From DATJFH01 sp035495815 (GTDB lineage Bacteria > Acidobacteriota > Terriglobia > Bryobacterales > Bryobacteraceae): a DNA stretch of 23,965 bases. Position numbers and translations under genes: made by a program. The DNA is taken from contig DATJFH010000278.1 in the NCBI GenBank assembly GCA_035495815.1, forward strand, positions 1 to 23,965. The letters are read 5' to 3'. Positions 1 through 8,064 of the stretch are shown piece by piece (the first letter of the stretch is position 1; each line of letters starts with the position of its first letter). The notes beneath the pieces were generated by a model. The model saw nothing but the letters and a program-made list of their open reading frames with translations. It made no database searches and was not told the origin of the DNA.

Positions 1-1
1 C

Positions 2-451
2 GCCGCTCCCGCGCGATTCCGCGAACTGATACTCGAAGCATTCCACTACTCGAAGATCAAGAAGCGATCGATGGATTTCTTCCACACTATGATTTCCGAT
101 CCCGACAGCGTCGGAGAGCGGGCGGCAGCGGCGCTCGAGCGGGATCACGGCGCGGGCTGGCGCGGCGTGCTGGAGCGTAATGCCGCGGCATGGATCGAGA
201 TTGCGAAAACCGGCCCGGGCGATCTCTATGACGGTAAGCTCTCCGAGTTGAAGCCGCCCGTCCTGTTTATCGATGGAGAGCGGGATCCACGCACCGAGCC
301 CGGCGACCTCGAAGCGGTACGCCGCGCTCTGCCCTGCGCCGAGATGCGGATGATCGAAGGCGCCGGCCACAGTCCGCATAGCGAACCGGCGCACGCCGCC
401 GAGTGTACCCGTCTCGCTTCGGACTTTCTGCGGCGGGCAGCGGGGCCGTAA
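2..451 (+). CDS. Alpha/beta hydrolase, C-terminal part (5' end outside window)
   Basis: The frame is open from the left edge to TAA at 449-451, so the first ATG inside the window (position 71) is probably internal. The visible 149 residues hold the end of an alpha/beta hydrolase fold. A hydrophobic strand PPVLFIDGERDP carries the likely acidic triad residue (D in GERD), followed by GAGHSPHSEP with the likely catalytic His, then a closing amphipathic helix ending in LRRAAGP. This strand-Asp-helix-strand-His order is typical of the haloperoxidase/esterase-like hydrolases. The nucleophile Ser would lie upstream and cannot be seen, so the substrate is unknown. There is no signal peptide information. 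The next gene, on the same strand, is 144 bp away and has its own promoter-like sequence, so they are probably separate units. Confident about the fold, not about the activity. Confidence 0.8.
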   Translation, partial: AAPARFRELILEAFHYSKIKKRSMDFFHTMISDPDSVGERAAAALERDHGAGWRGVLERNAAAWIEIAKTGPGDLYDGKLSELKPPVLFIDGERDPRTEPGDLEAVRRALPCAEMRMIEGAGHSPHSEPAHAAECTRLASDFLRRAAGP

Positions 452-538
452 GGCGGGCGCCGGACTGGGACAGGTACTATCTTCCGTACACTCTGCTCCG
501 CTCACCGTCTTCCGCACATTATTGCTTAACTGTAGCGT

Positions 539-544
539 TATAAT
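539..544 (+). promoter_or_regulatory. Putative -10 hexamer of the LacI-family gene
   Basis: A perfect TATAAT lies 51 bp upstream of the ATG at 596. The region 17 bp further upstream (516-521, ACATTA) is a poor -35 match, and TTGCTT at 522-527 is too close to act as one. Transcription would start near 551, giving a leader of about 45 nt. No palindromic LacI-type operator is evident around it. Confidence 0.35.
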
Positions 545-595
545 GGGCCTGTGGTTTTATATCCGGCAACATGGTACTTATGATGGATACACGAT

Positions 596-1603
596 ATGGG
601 CGCAAGAATGATCGATATCGCACGGGACCTGGGGGTTTCACTGATGACGGTGTCCAAGGCCTTGCGCAGCCATACCGACATCAGCGAAGAGACCCGCAAG
701 CGCGTGATGAAGCGGGCCCGCGAGCTGGACTATCGTCCCAACTGGATTGCCCGCAGCCTGGTGACCCGCCGCACGTACGTCATCGGCCTGGTGATTCCGG
801 ACCTGATGCACTCGTTTTTCGCGGAAGTCGCCAAGGGCGTCACCGGGAAATTGCAGCCCCTGGGTTACCAGATCATCCTCTCCAACTCGGACGAAAATCC
901 TGACGTGGAGGCGCGCCAGATCGAACTGTTGATCGGACGTAACGTGGACGGCCTGATCATCGCCTCGGCGCAGCCGAACGGCCGCAGCGGCTTGTTCGCC
1001 ACCCTGGAGAGCCGCGAGGTTCCCTACGTCCTGGTCGACCGGCAGCCGTCGGGACTCGAAGCCAATTATGTCGGGGTGAAGGACGAAGAGATCGGCATGC
1101 TGGCGACCGAGCATCTCGTCGAGCAGGGCTGCCGGCGCATCGCCCACCTTCGCGGTCCCGCGCTGCAAACCGGCTCCGGACGCCTGCGGGGATACAAGCG
1201 CGCGCTCGCCAAACACGGCCTGGAAGCGCCGCCCGATTACGTCATCAGCGGCCAGCACAGCGACAGCTCCGGCTACGAGGCGATGCGTCACCTGCTTTCC
1301 CTCAAACCGCCGCCGGATGGCGTCTTCTGCTATAACGATCCGGTCGCCGCCGGCGCCATCAAGGCAGTGCTCGAAGCCGGACTCCGTGTGCCGGCAGACA
1401 TTGCCATCATCGGCGCCGGAAACGTACATTATTCCGACCTGCTCCGGGTTCCCTTGTCGACGATCGACCAGAGCAGCCTGGCGATTGGAGAGAAGGCGGC
1501 GGAGCTGTTGCTGAAGCGAATCGGCTCGAAGACGGCCGCCCCCCCGCAGCGGATCCTGATTCGCCCCAGGCTGGTAGACCGCGAGTCGAGCCGCCGAAAA
1601 TAA
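596..1603 (+). CDS. LacI-family transcriptional regulator
   Basis: A 335-residue protein of normal LacI/GalR length. Residues 5-22 (DIARDLGVSLMTVSKAL) form the N-terminal helix-turn-helix, and LDYRPNWIARSL (44-55) is the hinge helix that inserts into the minor groove. From about residue 60 (TYVIGLVIPDL) to the end lies a periplasmic-binding-protein-like sensor domain, with the typical GLIIASAQ, VPYVLVDRQ, RIAHLRGP and STIDQSS segments. Such proteins are usually repressors released by a sugar or other small ligand. The start at 596 keeps the HTH intact; ATG at 608 would trim only four residues, and neither has a clear Shine-Dalgarno. Targets are unknown: adjacent genes are a hydrolase upstream and a convergent oxidoreductase downstream, so it may act elsewhere, for example on the nearby receptor/sulfatase pair. 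Family call is secure, ligand is not. Confidence 0.95.
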   Translation: MGARMIDIARDLGVSLMTVSKALRSHTDISEETRKRVMKRARELDYRPNWIARSLVTRRTYVIGLVIPDLMHSFFAEVAKGVTGKLQPLGYQIILSNSDENPDVEARQIELLIGRNVDGLIIASAQPNGRSGLFATLESREVPYVLVDRQPSGLEANYVGVKDEEIGMLATEHLVEQGCRRIAHLRGPALQTGSGRLRGYKRALAKHGLEAPPDYVISGQHSDSSGYEAMRHLLSLKPPPDGVFCYNDPVAAGAIKAVLEAGLRVPADIAIIGAGNVHYSDLLRVPLSTIDQSSLAIGEKAAELLLKRIGSKTAAPPQRILIRPRLVDRESSRRK

Positions 1604-1614
1604 TTCCGCGGCTT
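1588..1614 (+). terminator. Possible weak terminator hairpin at the end of the LacI-family gene
   Basis: AGCCGC (1589-1594) pairs with GCGGCT (1608-1613), with one more G-U pair outside and a 13-nt A/T-rich loop that contains the TAA stop codon. It is followed by the pyrimidine run TCTCTTC. The stem is short and the tail is not pure U, so this is tentative. It lies in the 27-bp space before the convergent oxidoreductase gene. Confidence 0.3.
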
Positions 1615-1630
1615 CTCTTCAGCGCGCAAG

Positions 1631-2746
1631 CTAAACTCGAATCTTCCGGAACGCCTGCTGATTGGCTTCCCAATACGTCTTCTTCATGGTAATGAAAGGA
1701 TCGTCCGGCGCGGGCTGCACCCGCCCCCGTGCGTCCCTGGCCCTGGACGCGATCGTATGCTCCCCCGGTTTCGCGTCGCTCCAATCAAACGACCAGAACG
1801 TCCAGCAGAATGGGTGATCGCGATTCGCCGTCAGCTTCGCCGGACGCCATGCCTCATCATCCACGCGCACCTCCACCGACTGAATCGGAGTGCCGTCGCT
1901 CCATGCAGCTCCAGTCACCTGCAGCGCGCCGCCGGCCCCGCGAGTCACTCTCGCCGGCACGGACTTGAGGTTCATCCTCCCGACCGACGTCTCGCGCCAG
2001 ATCACGTCCTCGCCCCGCTTCTCCCCCCGGATCGTCACATAATCGCGACCCATGAACCGGCTCAAAAACCTTCGGTCGTGCAGTTCGATGCGGTTGAGCC
2101 ACTTCACCCAAGCCACCCCGTACCATCCTGGAACGATCAGCCGCACCGGCGCCCCGTGCTTCTTCTCCAGCTGCTTTCCATTCATCTCATACCCCAGCAG
2201 CACGTTGGCCTTGGCTGCGTCCGGCACCGAGAGGCTGCGCGCGAAATGCTGCGGGTAATCCGCGCCACGGATTTTCTCTACGCCGTGATCGGCTGCATAG
2301 AACACCGCCTCGATCGCCCCGGGCTTGACCCCTGCCTCCTTGAGAATCGGCGCCAGCGGCGTGCCCTTCCAGCGGGCATTGGCGATCAATCCGCCCGCCG
2401 GTCCGTTGCCGGAGCATTCGAGTGTCGCCGTGTGCTCCTTGGCCGGACGCGCTTTCAGCTCCTCCAGCGTAAATGAGCGCGGCTTATCGATCAGACCGCC
2501 CAGTTCGAGCTTCCAGCCCGCCAGATCGAATTCCGGGACGCCGTAATGCCCGACCGAAAAGATGTGCTCATCCGGCGTGATCCAGGACGTCAGCTGGTCC
2601 CACGGCAGGTTGGGCTTCTCCGGATTGAACGGTTTCGTATCGAGAAAAGGGATCACCTGTTCGTCCGAGCCCCACAGAGGCGCCGATGCGCCAAGGGCTC
2701 CGGCCACTCCCCCTAGAAATTCACGCCGCCCGATTTTCCATTCCAT
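1631..2746 (-). CDS. Tat-exported molybdopterin-dependent oxidoreductase, sulfite oxidase fold
   Basis: A protein of 371 residues from the chosen ATG. The N-terminus has a Tat signal (IGRREFLGGVAGALG), so the folded, cofactor-loaded enzyme is expected in the periplasm. Next comes the Oxidored_molyb domain: TATLECSGNGPAGG supplies the conserved Cys (residue 111) that ligates molybdenum, and PGWYGVAWVKWLNRIEL is a strongly conserved family segment. The last 110 residues match the Ig-like Mo-co dimerisation domain, with VEVRVDDEAWRPA and WTFWSFDW. There is no haem or cytochrome domain, so electrons must leave through an unseen partner. Substrate may be sulfite or another S/N-oxide; SoxC-like and sulfite-dehydrogenase-like members cannot be told apart here. 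An in-frame GTG at 2755 would add three residues, but a GAGGTG Shine-Dalgarno 6 nt upstream favours ATG 2746. It lies downstream of the receptor gene on the same strand after about 200 bp. Confidence 0.92.
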   Translation of the reverse strand: MEWKIGRREFLGGVAGALGASAPLWGSDEQVIPFLDTKPFNPEKPNLPWDQLTSWITPDEHIFSVGHYGVPEFDLAGWKLELGGLIDKPRSFTLEELKARPAKEHTATLECSGNGPAGGLIANARWKGTPLAPILKEAGVKPGAIEAVFYAADHGVEKIRGADYPQHFARSLSVPDAAKANVLLGYEMNGKQLEKKHGAPVRLIVPGWYGVAWVKWLNRIELHDRRFLSRFMGRDYVTIRGEKRGEDVIWRETSVGRMNLKSVPARVTRGAGGALQVTGAAWSDGTPIQSVEVRVDDEAWRPAKLTANRDHPFCWTFWSFDWSDAKPGEHTIASRARDARGRVQPAPDDPFITMKKTYWEANQQAFRKIRV

Positions 2747-2953
2747 TTCCTTCACCTCGCGATCCGAATGCCCGGTCCGCGTTTCCGCGCGTCAAACCAG
2801 ATCCGGTCCTGCATGCTGACGCCAAATTCGCGCCGGCCGCGCAGACCATGATACCTCCAACCGAACTCAGCCGCGTCTCGGAAACCCACGATGTCCGCCC
2901 GCGAACATCCGGGCGAGGTTAGGTTCGACCCCGAATACCCGTGTATCGGATCC
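2747..2953. other. Intergenic region between receptor and oxidoreductase genes
   Basis: Just over 200 bp separate the receptor stop from the oxidoreductase start. No convincing -35/-10 pair or terminator hairpin stands out. On the minus strand a 45-codon frame beginning at GTG 2889 ends with a TGA (2754-2752) that overlaps the alternative GTG start of the oxidoreductase. It is treated as a finding and not as a gene because nothing recognisable is encoded. Confidence 0.4.
2753..2758 (-). promoter_or_regulatory. Ribosome binding site that favours ATG 2746
   Basis: On the minus strand GAGGTG lies 6 nt before the ATG at 2746. It overlaps the alternative GTG start (2755-2753), which would itself have no good site. 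This favours the shorter N-terminus for the molybdopterin oxidoreductase. Confidence 0.5.
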
Positions 2954-5900
2954 TCAAAAATTCAGCTTCATCGCCAACTGCAGAACTCTCGGCGAGGACG
3001 CCGTCGTGATGATGCCGAAGTTGGGCGAGGTAAGTACGGCATTTGGCGCGTTGAAGTTCGCGTGATTCAACAGATTGAACGCCTCGACGCGAATCACCGC
3101 CGACAGCCTCTCCGTCACCGGAACGCTCTTCACCAGCGCCACATCCCAGTTCCAGAGACCGGGAGCGGTCAGCGCGTTGCGTCCGCTGTTGCCGAAAGTT
3201 CCGGGCGCGTTCGGGACATACGCCGCGGTATTGAACCACCGCGTCAATGGATTCGCGCCGGCGGGACGCCAGGACTGCGCGGTAATCTGGTCGGCCAGAT
3301 CGTTGGTCCCCGAATTGTTGGTCGGCCCGGACAGCGCGTTGTCCCGTCCGCTGGTCACTGAGAACGGAAATCCGGAGCGTATCAGCACAATGCTGCTCAT
3401 GCGCCAGTCATTGACCAGCTTGCCGGCAACACCGCGCATGGACTGCCAGCGCGGCAGATCGTACTCGAGCGAGATATTCGCCAGATGAGTCAGATCGAAA
3501 TCACAGCGGGCTGTGTCCTGATTCGGATCGAGCTTGTTGATGACGCTGACGCCTCCCGTCGTGAGTGTGTTGTTGTCCATGCATTTCGAATAGGTGTAGT
3601 TGCCCAAAAAGCTCAGACCGCGCGACATGCGCCTGGTAACGGTAATCTGCGCTCCATGGTAACTGGAGTGCTCGAAGTCGGTGACCATCTGGAGGGAAGC
3701 GATGCCGGCGAACGGGCGGCGGGCATTGACGTTGGCGGCGGTCGCTCCCGGACCGTAGAGCGCGGGATTCCCTTCCGTGGAGCTGGTTCCCTTGACCATA
3801 TGGTTGCCGATGTAGGCGAGAGAGACGGCGAGGTCCGAGCGGAGCTGTCGCTCGATGACGAAGTTCCAGGACTGCGTGTAACTGGTTCTGATGTTCGGAT
3901 CCAGACCGGAACTGCCCACCGGCCGCTGGAACTGGTACGTTTTCAAAGCCTCCGCGCTGGTGGCCGGCGTCCACGCCGGGAAGGGATCGCCCCCCGGATA
4001 GCCTACATAAGGATTCGCCGTGCTGGGAGGATTGGTGATGGTGATGACCAGGTTTCGAAACGCGGCCGTGTTGCTGGAGAAGCGCTGGATATTGAGGCCG
4101 ACCGGGCGGTAGAAGATCCCGTAGGCGCCGCGGACTACGGTGCGCGCGTTGCCGGTTACGTCCCAGGCAAAGCCGACCCGCGGCGCCAGGTTGTTCCAGT
4201 CGGAACGAAGGATGGAATGGCGCAGGCCCGGATCGCCGGAGAAGACCAGTCCGGTGGGCGCGTTAGGAGCAGCCACCGACTGCCTTCCGGCGATGAAGCC
4301 AACCTGCGGCGCGACACTGTCGTTGGCGGGCAGCCACGGCTCCCAGCGCAGCCCCAGGTTCAGCGTCAGCCGCGGCAGCACCTTCCAGTCATCCTGAATC
4401 CAGGGGTTCACGTGGAGCTCGGTGATGTCCTGCGCCGCTGCGCCCTGCTGTTTGAATTGGAAGGGGATGCCGAGCAGGAAATCGGCGAAGGAGTCGCCGG
4501 AGTTCCGCACGGACGCATTGGCGGTGCGCGATCCGTCGTAGGTCCAGACACCCTGCGCCTGCGCCGGCGCCAGAGCGTATTCGCGATTGCGCAGAACATC
4601 GAGCCCGAATTGCAGCATATGCCTGCTGTGCAGCCAGTTGAAGCGGCCGCGGTATTCGTAGGTGGAGGGCCGGACATTGATGAGCGCGCCGCTGTTGGGA
4701 GCCGAGTAGCCGTTGATCGTCACCTGAATCTGCGGCGCCAGATCGGGCAGGGCCGGCGGCACATTCACACCCAGTTGCTGCATGGTGACCGGCACGTTTC
4801 CGCCGTCTCCGACGCGGGGAACCGTGGTGCTGCCGAACGATCCGACGAACAGCAGATTGGGGCTGAAGGTGTGGGTTTCCGACGCGATGATGTTCTGGTT
4901 GGTAAAGGTCAGATAACCGAGAAAGTCCGGCAGCGGGCTGGATGCCTGTTGAAAGGTGAACCGGTCATAGTAATAGCGGACCGTGACGTGATCCTTCGCC
5001 GAGAAGTGATGGTCGCCCCGGACCGAGAATTGATCGTCCCGCTGATCCGCATGAGGCTTCGTGGGAACCAGGGCGACGCCGCCGGGCTGGGTCGGGATAG
5101 GAATGTACGGCAGCAGCTTCTGAGCGATGGAATCGATTCGGTTTGACGGAATGACGTTTCCCGGGAACGGCTGCCCGGTCTGAGGATCGACAATAAATTT
5201 GCTCGTGCTCGAGAAATCTCCTCGCCGTAGAGGCTCGGTCGCCAGCGTCATGATCGCCGGGTTCGCGCCGCCCACGACGCGCGTTCCCTGATAGGAGCCG
5301 AAGAAAAAGGTTTTATCCCGGATCACGGGTCCGCCCAAGGCGCCGCCGAATTGATTGCGTTTAAACGGAATGGTAGAGGCAGCGAAGAAGTTGCGCGCGT
5401 CCAGCGCGTCGTTGCGCAGGAACTCGAAGACGGAACCGTGCAACTCGTTGGTCCCCGACCGGGTGGCGAACTGAACGCTGGCCCCGGCGCCCGATTGGCT
5501 GGCGGCGAAATTCGAAGATTTCACCGTGAACTCCTGCAGCGCATCGGGATTTGGGAGGATCGGCGCCGTACCGAAGTGGACGTCGGTGTAACTCAAGCCG
5601 TCAATCTCGAAGGTATTGTCGGTGCCGCGATTCCCGTTGACCGCGACCTGGCCGTTGGCTGCCTGGAAATTTCCGCCGCCGCCGGCGTCGATCGCGCCCG
5701 CAGTCAATGTGACGAGCTGCAGAGGATTGCGGCCATTGAGCGGCAGTTCGCGCATGCTGCGGCTGTCGATCGATGTCTGGACCTCCGAAGAGGTGGGCTG
5801 CACCACGGAAGAGGCGGCGCTGACCTCTACTGCCTGGCGTGCGGTTCCTACCTCCAGTTGCAGCCGGAGATCGACGCTATGTCCGGTCAGCAGGCTGATT

Positions 5901-6166
5901 CCCCGCCGGTTGAGTGGTTCGAAGCCGGGGACGGTGACCGTCAGCTCGTATTCTCCGATCGGCAGATCGGGGAAGCGGAAAAGGCCGTCGGCATTCGTGA
6001 CCCGGGTGGCGGTAATCCCGGTCTGCATGTTGCGGCTCACAATCTGAGCGTTCGCGACAACGGCGCCGGAAGGATCCACCACGGTGCCCGTCAGCAAGGA
6101 TGTGGATTGACCGGACAAGCCGAGCGCCGTGAAAAGCCCGAGGGCAGTCAAATGCCGGAAATTCAT
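2954..6166 (-). CDS. Oar-like TonB-dependent outer-membrane receptor with carboxypeptidase-regulatory domain
   Basis: A 1070-residue protein. A Sec signal peptide (1-20, ending LGLSGQ) leads into a carboxypeptidase-regulatory-like Ig domain (about 23-105: GTVVDPSGAVVANAQI, GLFRFPDLPIGEYELTV). A plug region follows with ELPLNGRNPLQLVTLTAGA (from about 140) and NTFEIDGLSYTDV, then a long beta-barrel with alternating aromatic strands. The C-terminus ends RVLQLAMKLNF, the terminal-Phe beta-signal read by the BAM machinery. Acidobacteria carry dozens of such Oar-like receptors, thought to import or bind large substrates, but individual ligands are rarely known. The start is well supported: AAAGGAGA (6175-6182) lies 8 nt upstream of ATG 6166. 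It is divergent from the sulfatase, which makes a sulfated glycan or ester a possible ligand; that is inference. The coding frame is intact. Confidence 0.95.
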   Translation of the reverse strand: MNFRHLTALGLFTALGLSGQSTSLLTGTVVDPSGAVVANAQIVSRNMQTGITATRVTNADGLFRFPDLPIGEYELTVTVPGFEPLNRRGISLLTGHSVDLRLQLEVGTARQAVEVSAASSVVQPTSSEVQTSIDSRSMRELPLNGRNPLQLVTLTAGAIDAGGGGNFQAANGQVAVNGNRGTDNTFEIDGLSYTDVHFGTAPILPNPDALQEFTVKSSNFAASQSGAGASVQFATRSGTNELHGSVFEFLRNDALDARNFFAASTIPFKRNQFGGALGGPVIRDKTFFFGSYQGTRVVGGANPAIMTLATEPLRRGDFSSTSKFIVDPQTGQPFPGNVIPSNRIDSIAQKLLPYIPIPTQPGGVALVPTKPHADQRDDQFSVRGDHHFSAKDHVTVRYYYDRFTFQQASSPLPDFLGYLTFTNQNIIASETHTFSPNLLFVGSFGSTTVPRVGDGGNVPVTMQQLGVNVPPALPDLAPQIQVTINGYSAPNSGALINVRPSTYEYRGRFNWLHSRHMLQFGLDVLRNREYALAPAQAQGVWTYDGSRTANASVRNSGDSFADFLLGIPFQFKQQGAAAQDITELHVNPWIQDDWKVLPRLTLNLGLRWEPWLPANDSVAPQVGFIAGRQSVAAPNAPTGLVFSGDPGLRHSILRSDWNNLAPRVGFAWDVTGNARTVVRGAYGIFYRPVGLNIQRFSSNTAAFRNLVITITNPPSTANPYVGYPGGDPFPAWTPATSAEALKTYQFQRPVGSSGLDPNIRTSYTQSWNFVIERQLRSDLAVSLAYIGNHMVKGTSSTEGNPALYGPGATAANVNARRPFAGIASLQMVTDFEHSSYHGAQITVTRRMSRGLSFLGNYTYSKCMDNNTLTTGGVSVINKLDPNQDTARCDFDLTHLANISLEYDLPRWQSMRGVAGKLVNDWRMSSIVLIRSGFPFSVTSGRDNALSGPTNNSGTNDLADQITAQSWRPAGANPLTRWFNTAAYVPNAPGTFGNSGRNALTAPGLWNWDVALVKSVPVTERLSAVIRVEAFNLLNHANFNAPNAVLTSPNFGIITTASSPRVLQLAMKLNF

Positions 6167-6681
6167 GAGGTCGTTCTCCTTTGGTCGAAGCGTATCCGGT
6201 GCTCGGGCAATCCCGTCCGCGCCTGCTTCTCATACCTGCGTCCCCGATTGGCGTATCGCACCAAAGCTTCAGCCCTGGCTCGCGAAAATACCGGCGGTCC
6301 GGGGTCTCTGCCTGGCAGCTCCGGGGACTCCCTGTTTTGCTGAGCATATCACAGGCGTGCGGGTGAGGGATCACCACCGGCGTCGAGCTCTGCGTACTAC
6401 ACCAGCCGTCATCGAGAAGGCGCAGGCACGGAATTCGGACACTCCTGCCGGCAACATGGTTGGGACCCGGCAAAGTCAATTATGATGGCTGAAGTCCTCG
6501 ATGCTCTTCCGAAAAGCTGTCCGAAAAATGTCGCGCGAGATGGTTTATCGACATAGTAGCCAAGTCCCTTGTCCACGAAGAAAAGATTTCGGACCGATGC
6601 GGTTCGCACTCGGATTCTCCATCAAGTGGAACGGCTCCCGCCTTCCGTCAAGCAGGCGCCGCGCCCGTTGAAAGAACCTCA
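6167..6681. other. 515-bp divergent intergenic region between receptor and sulfatase genes
   Basis: This should hold the promoters of two divergent genes. The receptor Shine-Dalgarno is at 6175-6182. I find no convincing sigma-70 pair for either gene. Features seen are an inverted repeat ATGTCG/CGACAT (6528-6533 and 6549-6554) and a near-tandem CCGAAAA element just before it. A 66-codon minus-strand frame at 6409-6609 has no recognisable content and is treated as noise. Confidence 0.5.
6528..6554. repeat. Inverted repeat in the receptor/sulfatase divergent region
   Basis: ATGTCG at 6528-6533 and its exact complement CGACAT at 6549-6554 are separated by 15 bp, about two helical turns centre to centre. 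Placement 130-150 bp before the sulfatase start would suit a regulator site, but a 6-bp arm can arise by chance. Confidence 0.25.
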
Positions 6682-7992
6682 ATGAAGACCAACAAACTCA
6701 CCAGACGCGCTTTCCTCCAGACGATCGGCGCAGCCGCCCTGCCTGCCCAGACCCGCCCTCCGAACATCGTCCTGATCATGGCGGACGACATGGGCTACGA
6801 GTGCCTCGGCTGTTATGGCGGCGCCTCCTATAAGACACCGAACCTGGACGCGCTGGCGCGGGCGGGAGTGCGCTTCAATCACGCCTATGCGCAGCCCCTG
6901 TGCACTCCCACGCGGATGCAGCTGATGACGGGCCAGTACAATTTCCGCAACTGGAGAGCCTTCGGCGTGATGGACCCGAAGGAGCGGACATTCGGGCACG
7001 TCCTGCATGACGCCGGTTACAAAACCTGCATCGCCGGCAAGTGGCAGCTCTACAGCTATAACCCGCCGGACTTCGAGCCGGAGTGGCGCGGCAAGGGAAA
7101 GCGCGTGCAGGATGCGGGCTTCGACGAGTACTGCCTGTGGCACTCCTGGCATACCGAAGACAAAGGCTCACGCTACGCCGATCCAACGTTCTTCCAGGAC
7201 GGGCAGCTCAAAACGGTGAAGGGCGGTTTCGGGGAGGACGTCTTCTCCGATTTCGTCAACCACTTCGTGGAGCGTCACCGGAACGACCCGTTCTTCGTGT
7301 ACTACCCGATGACGTTGACGCATCCGCCTTTCATGCCCACGCCGGACAGTCCGGAGTGGGCGTCGGGAGACCGCTTGAAGCCGAACAACAAGCACTACAA
7401 GGACATGGTGGAGTATATGGACAAGGTGGTCGGCCGGGTCCTGGCGAATCTGGACCGGCTCGGGCTGCGGGAGCGGACGCTGGTTCTGTTTTACAGCGAC
7501 AACGGGACGCCGGTCGGCATCCACTCGCGAATGGGGGATAAGGTGGTGGCGGGTGGAAAGGGCCTGACCACGGACGCGGGCATGCGTGTGCCCCTGATCG
7601 CCGACTGGAAGGGCGTGTCGCCCAAAGGGCGGGTGCTCGATGACATCGTGGATTCGACCGATTTCCTGCCCACGATCGCCGAAGCGGCCGGCGCCAGAAT
7701 CCCGAAGGCCATGCCCGTGGACGGCCGCAGCTTTCTGCCGCAGGTCCGAGGCGAACGCGGGCATCCGAAGGAGTGGATGTACTGCTATTACAATCCCCTC
7801 CCCGGACATGGGAAGGAAGCCTACCACCTGACGAAGTTCGCGCGCGACCAGCGATTTAAACTGTACAGCGACGGCCGGCTGTTCGATATCTCGAAGGATG
7901 TGCTCGAAGAGCGTCCGCTGCCAGCCGCAGCCGGCGGGGAAGCGGACCGGGCGCGGAAGAAGTTGCAGGCTGCGATGAATTCGATTTCTTAG
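6682..7992 (+). CDS. Tat-exported type I (formylglycine) sulfatase
   Basis: A 436-residue protein with a short Tat signal (KLTRRAFLQTIGAAALP), then the sulfatase (alkaline phosphatase-fold) domain from PPNIVLIMADDMG at about 27. Metal ligands Asp35/Asp36 are visible. The activation motif is L-C-T-P-T-R with Cys74 and Arg78, so Cys74 should be converted to formylglycine by a maturase encoded elsewhere. Further active-site candidates are Lys120 (CIAGKWQ), His214 (TLTHPP) and Asp273-Asn274 (YSDNGTP). The enzyme would hydrolyse a sulfate ester outside the cytoplasm; the family covers polysaccharides and small sulfate esters, and the substrate cannot be read from sequence. Length is at the short end of the family, and the C-terminal subdomain (RLFDISKDVLEERPL) is present. 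It is divergent from an outer-membrane receptor gene. The Shine-Dalgarno is weak (GAAAG about 8 nt upstream). Confidence 0.95.
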   Translation: MKTNKLTRRAFLQTIGAAALPAQTRPPNIVLIMADDMGYECLGCYGGASYKTPNLDALARAGVRFNHAYAQPLCTPTRMQLMTGQYNFRNWRAFGVMDPKERTFGHVLHDAGYKTCIAGKWQLYSYNPPDFEPEWRGKGKRVQDAGFDEYCLWHSWHTEDKGSRYADPTFFQDGQLKTVKGGFGEDVFSDFVNHFVERHRNDPFFVYYPMTLTHPPFMPTPDSPEWASGDRLKPNNKHYKDMVEYMDKVVGRVLANLDRLGLRERTLVLFYSDNGTPVGIHSRMGDKVVAGGKGLTTDAGMRVPLIADWKGVSPKGRVLDDIVDSTDFLPTIAEAAGARIPKAMPVDGRSFLPQVRGERGHPKEWMYCYYNPLPGHGKEAYHLTKFARDQRFKLYSDGRLFDISKDVLEERPLPAAAGGEADRARKKLQAAMNSIS

Positions 7993-8064
7993 GTCGTGGG
8001 GGCCCCCCAAGGGCCGCGTCGCAGGCTGCTTCGGCTTACGCCACCGAACCAGGCGCAGCGCCGC

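Noticed and set aside
3485..5146. 553-codon plus-strand open frame
   Set aside because: It is antisense to the receptor gene, is Arg/Gly/Val-rich without family motifs, and arises from the high G+C codon pattern of the opposite strand.
1631..7992. Sulfatase and sulfite-oxidase-like enzyme as one sulfur pathway
   Set aside because: A sulfatase releases sulfate, which is not a substrate for sulfite oxidation, and the genes are on opposite strands with the receptor between them.
7998..8015. G/C block GGGGGCCCCCC and a GGCCC/GGGCC stem as a terminator between convergent genes
   Set aside because: The block has no loop, the alternative stem is only 5 bp, and there is no U tract on either strand.
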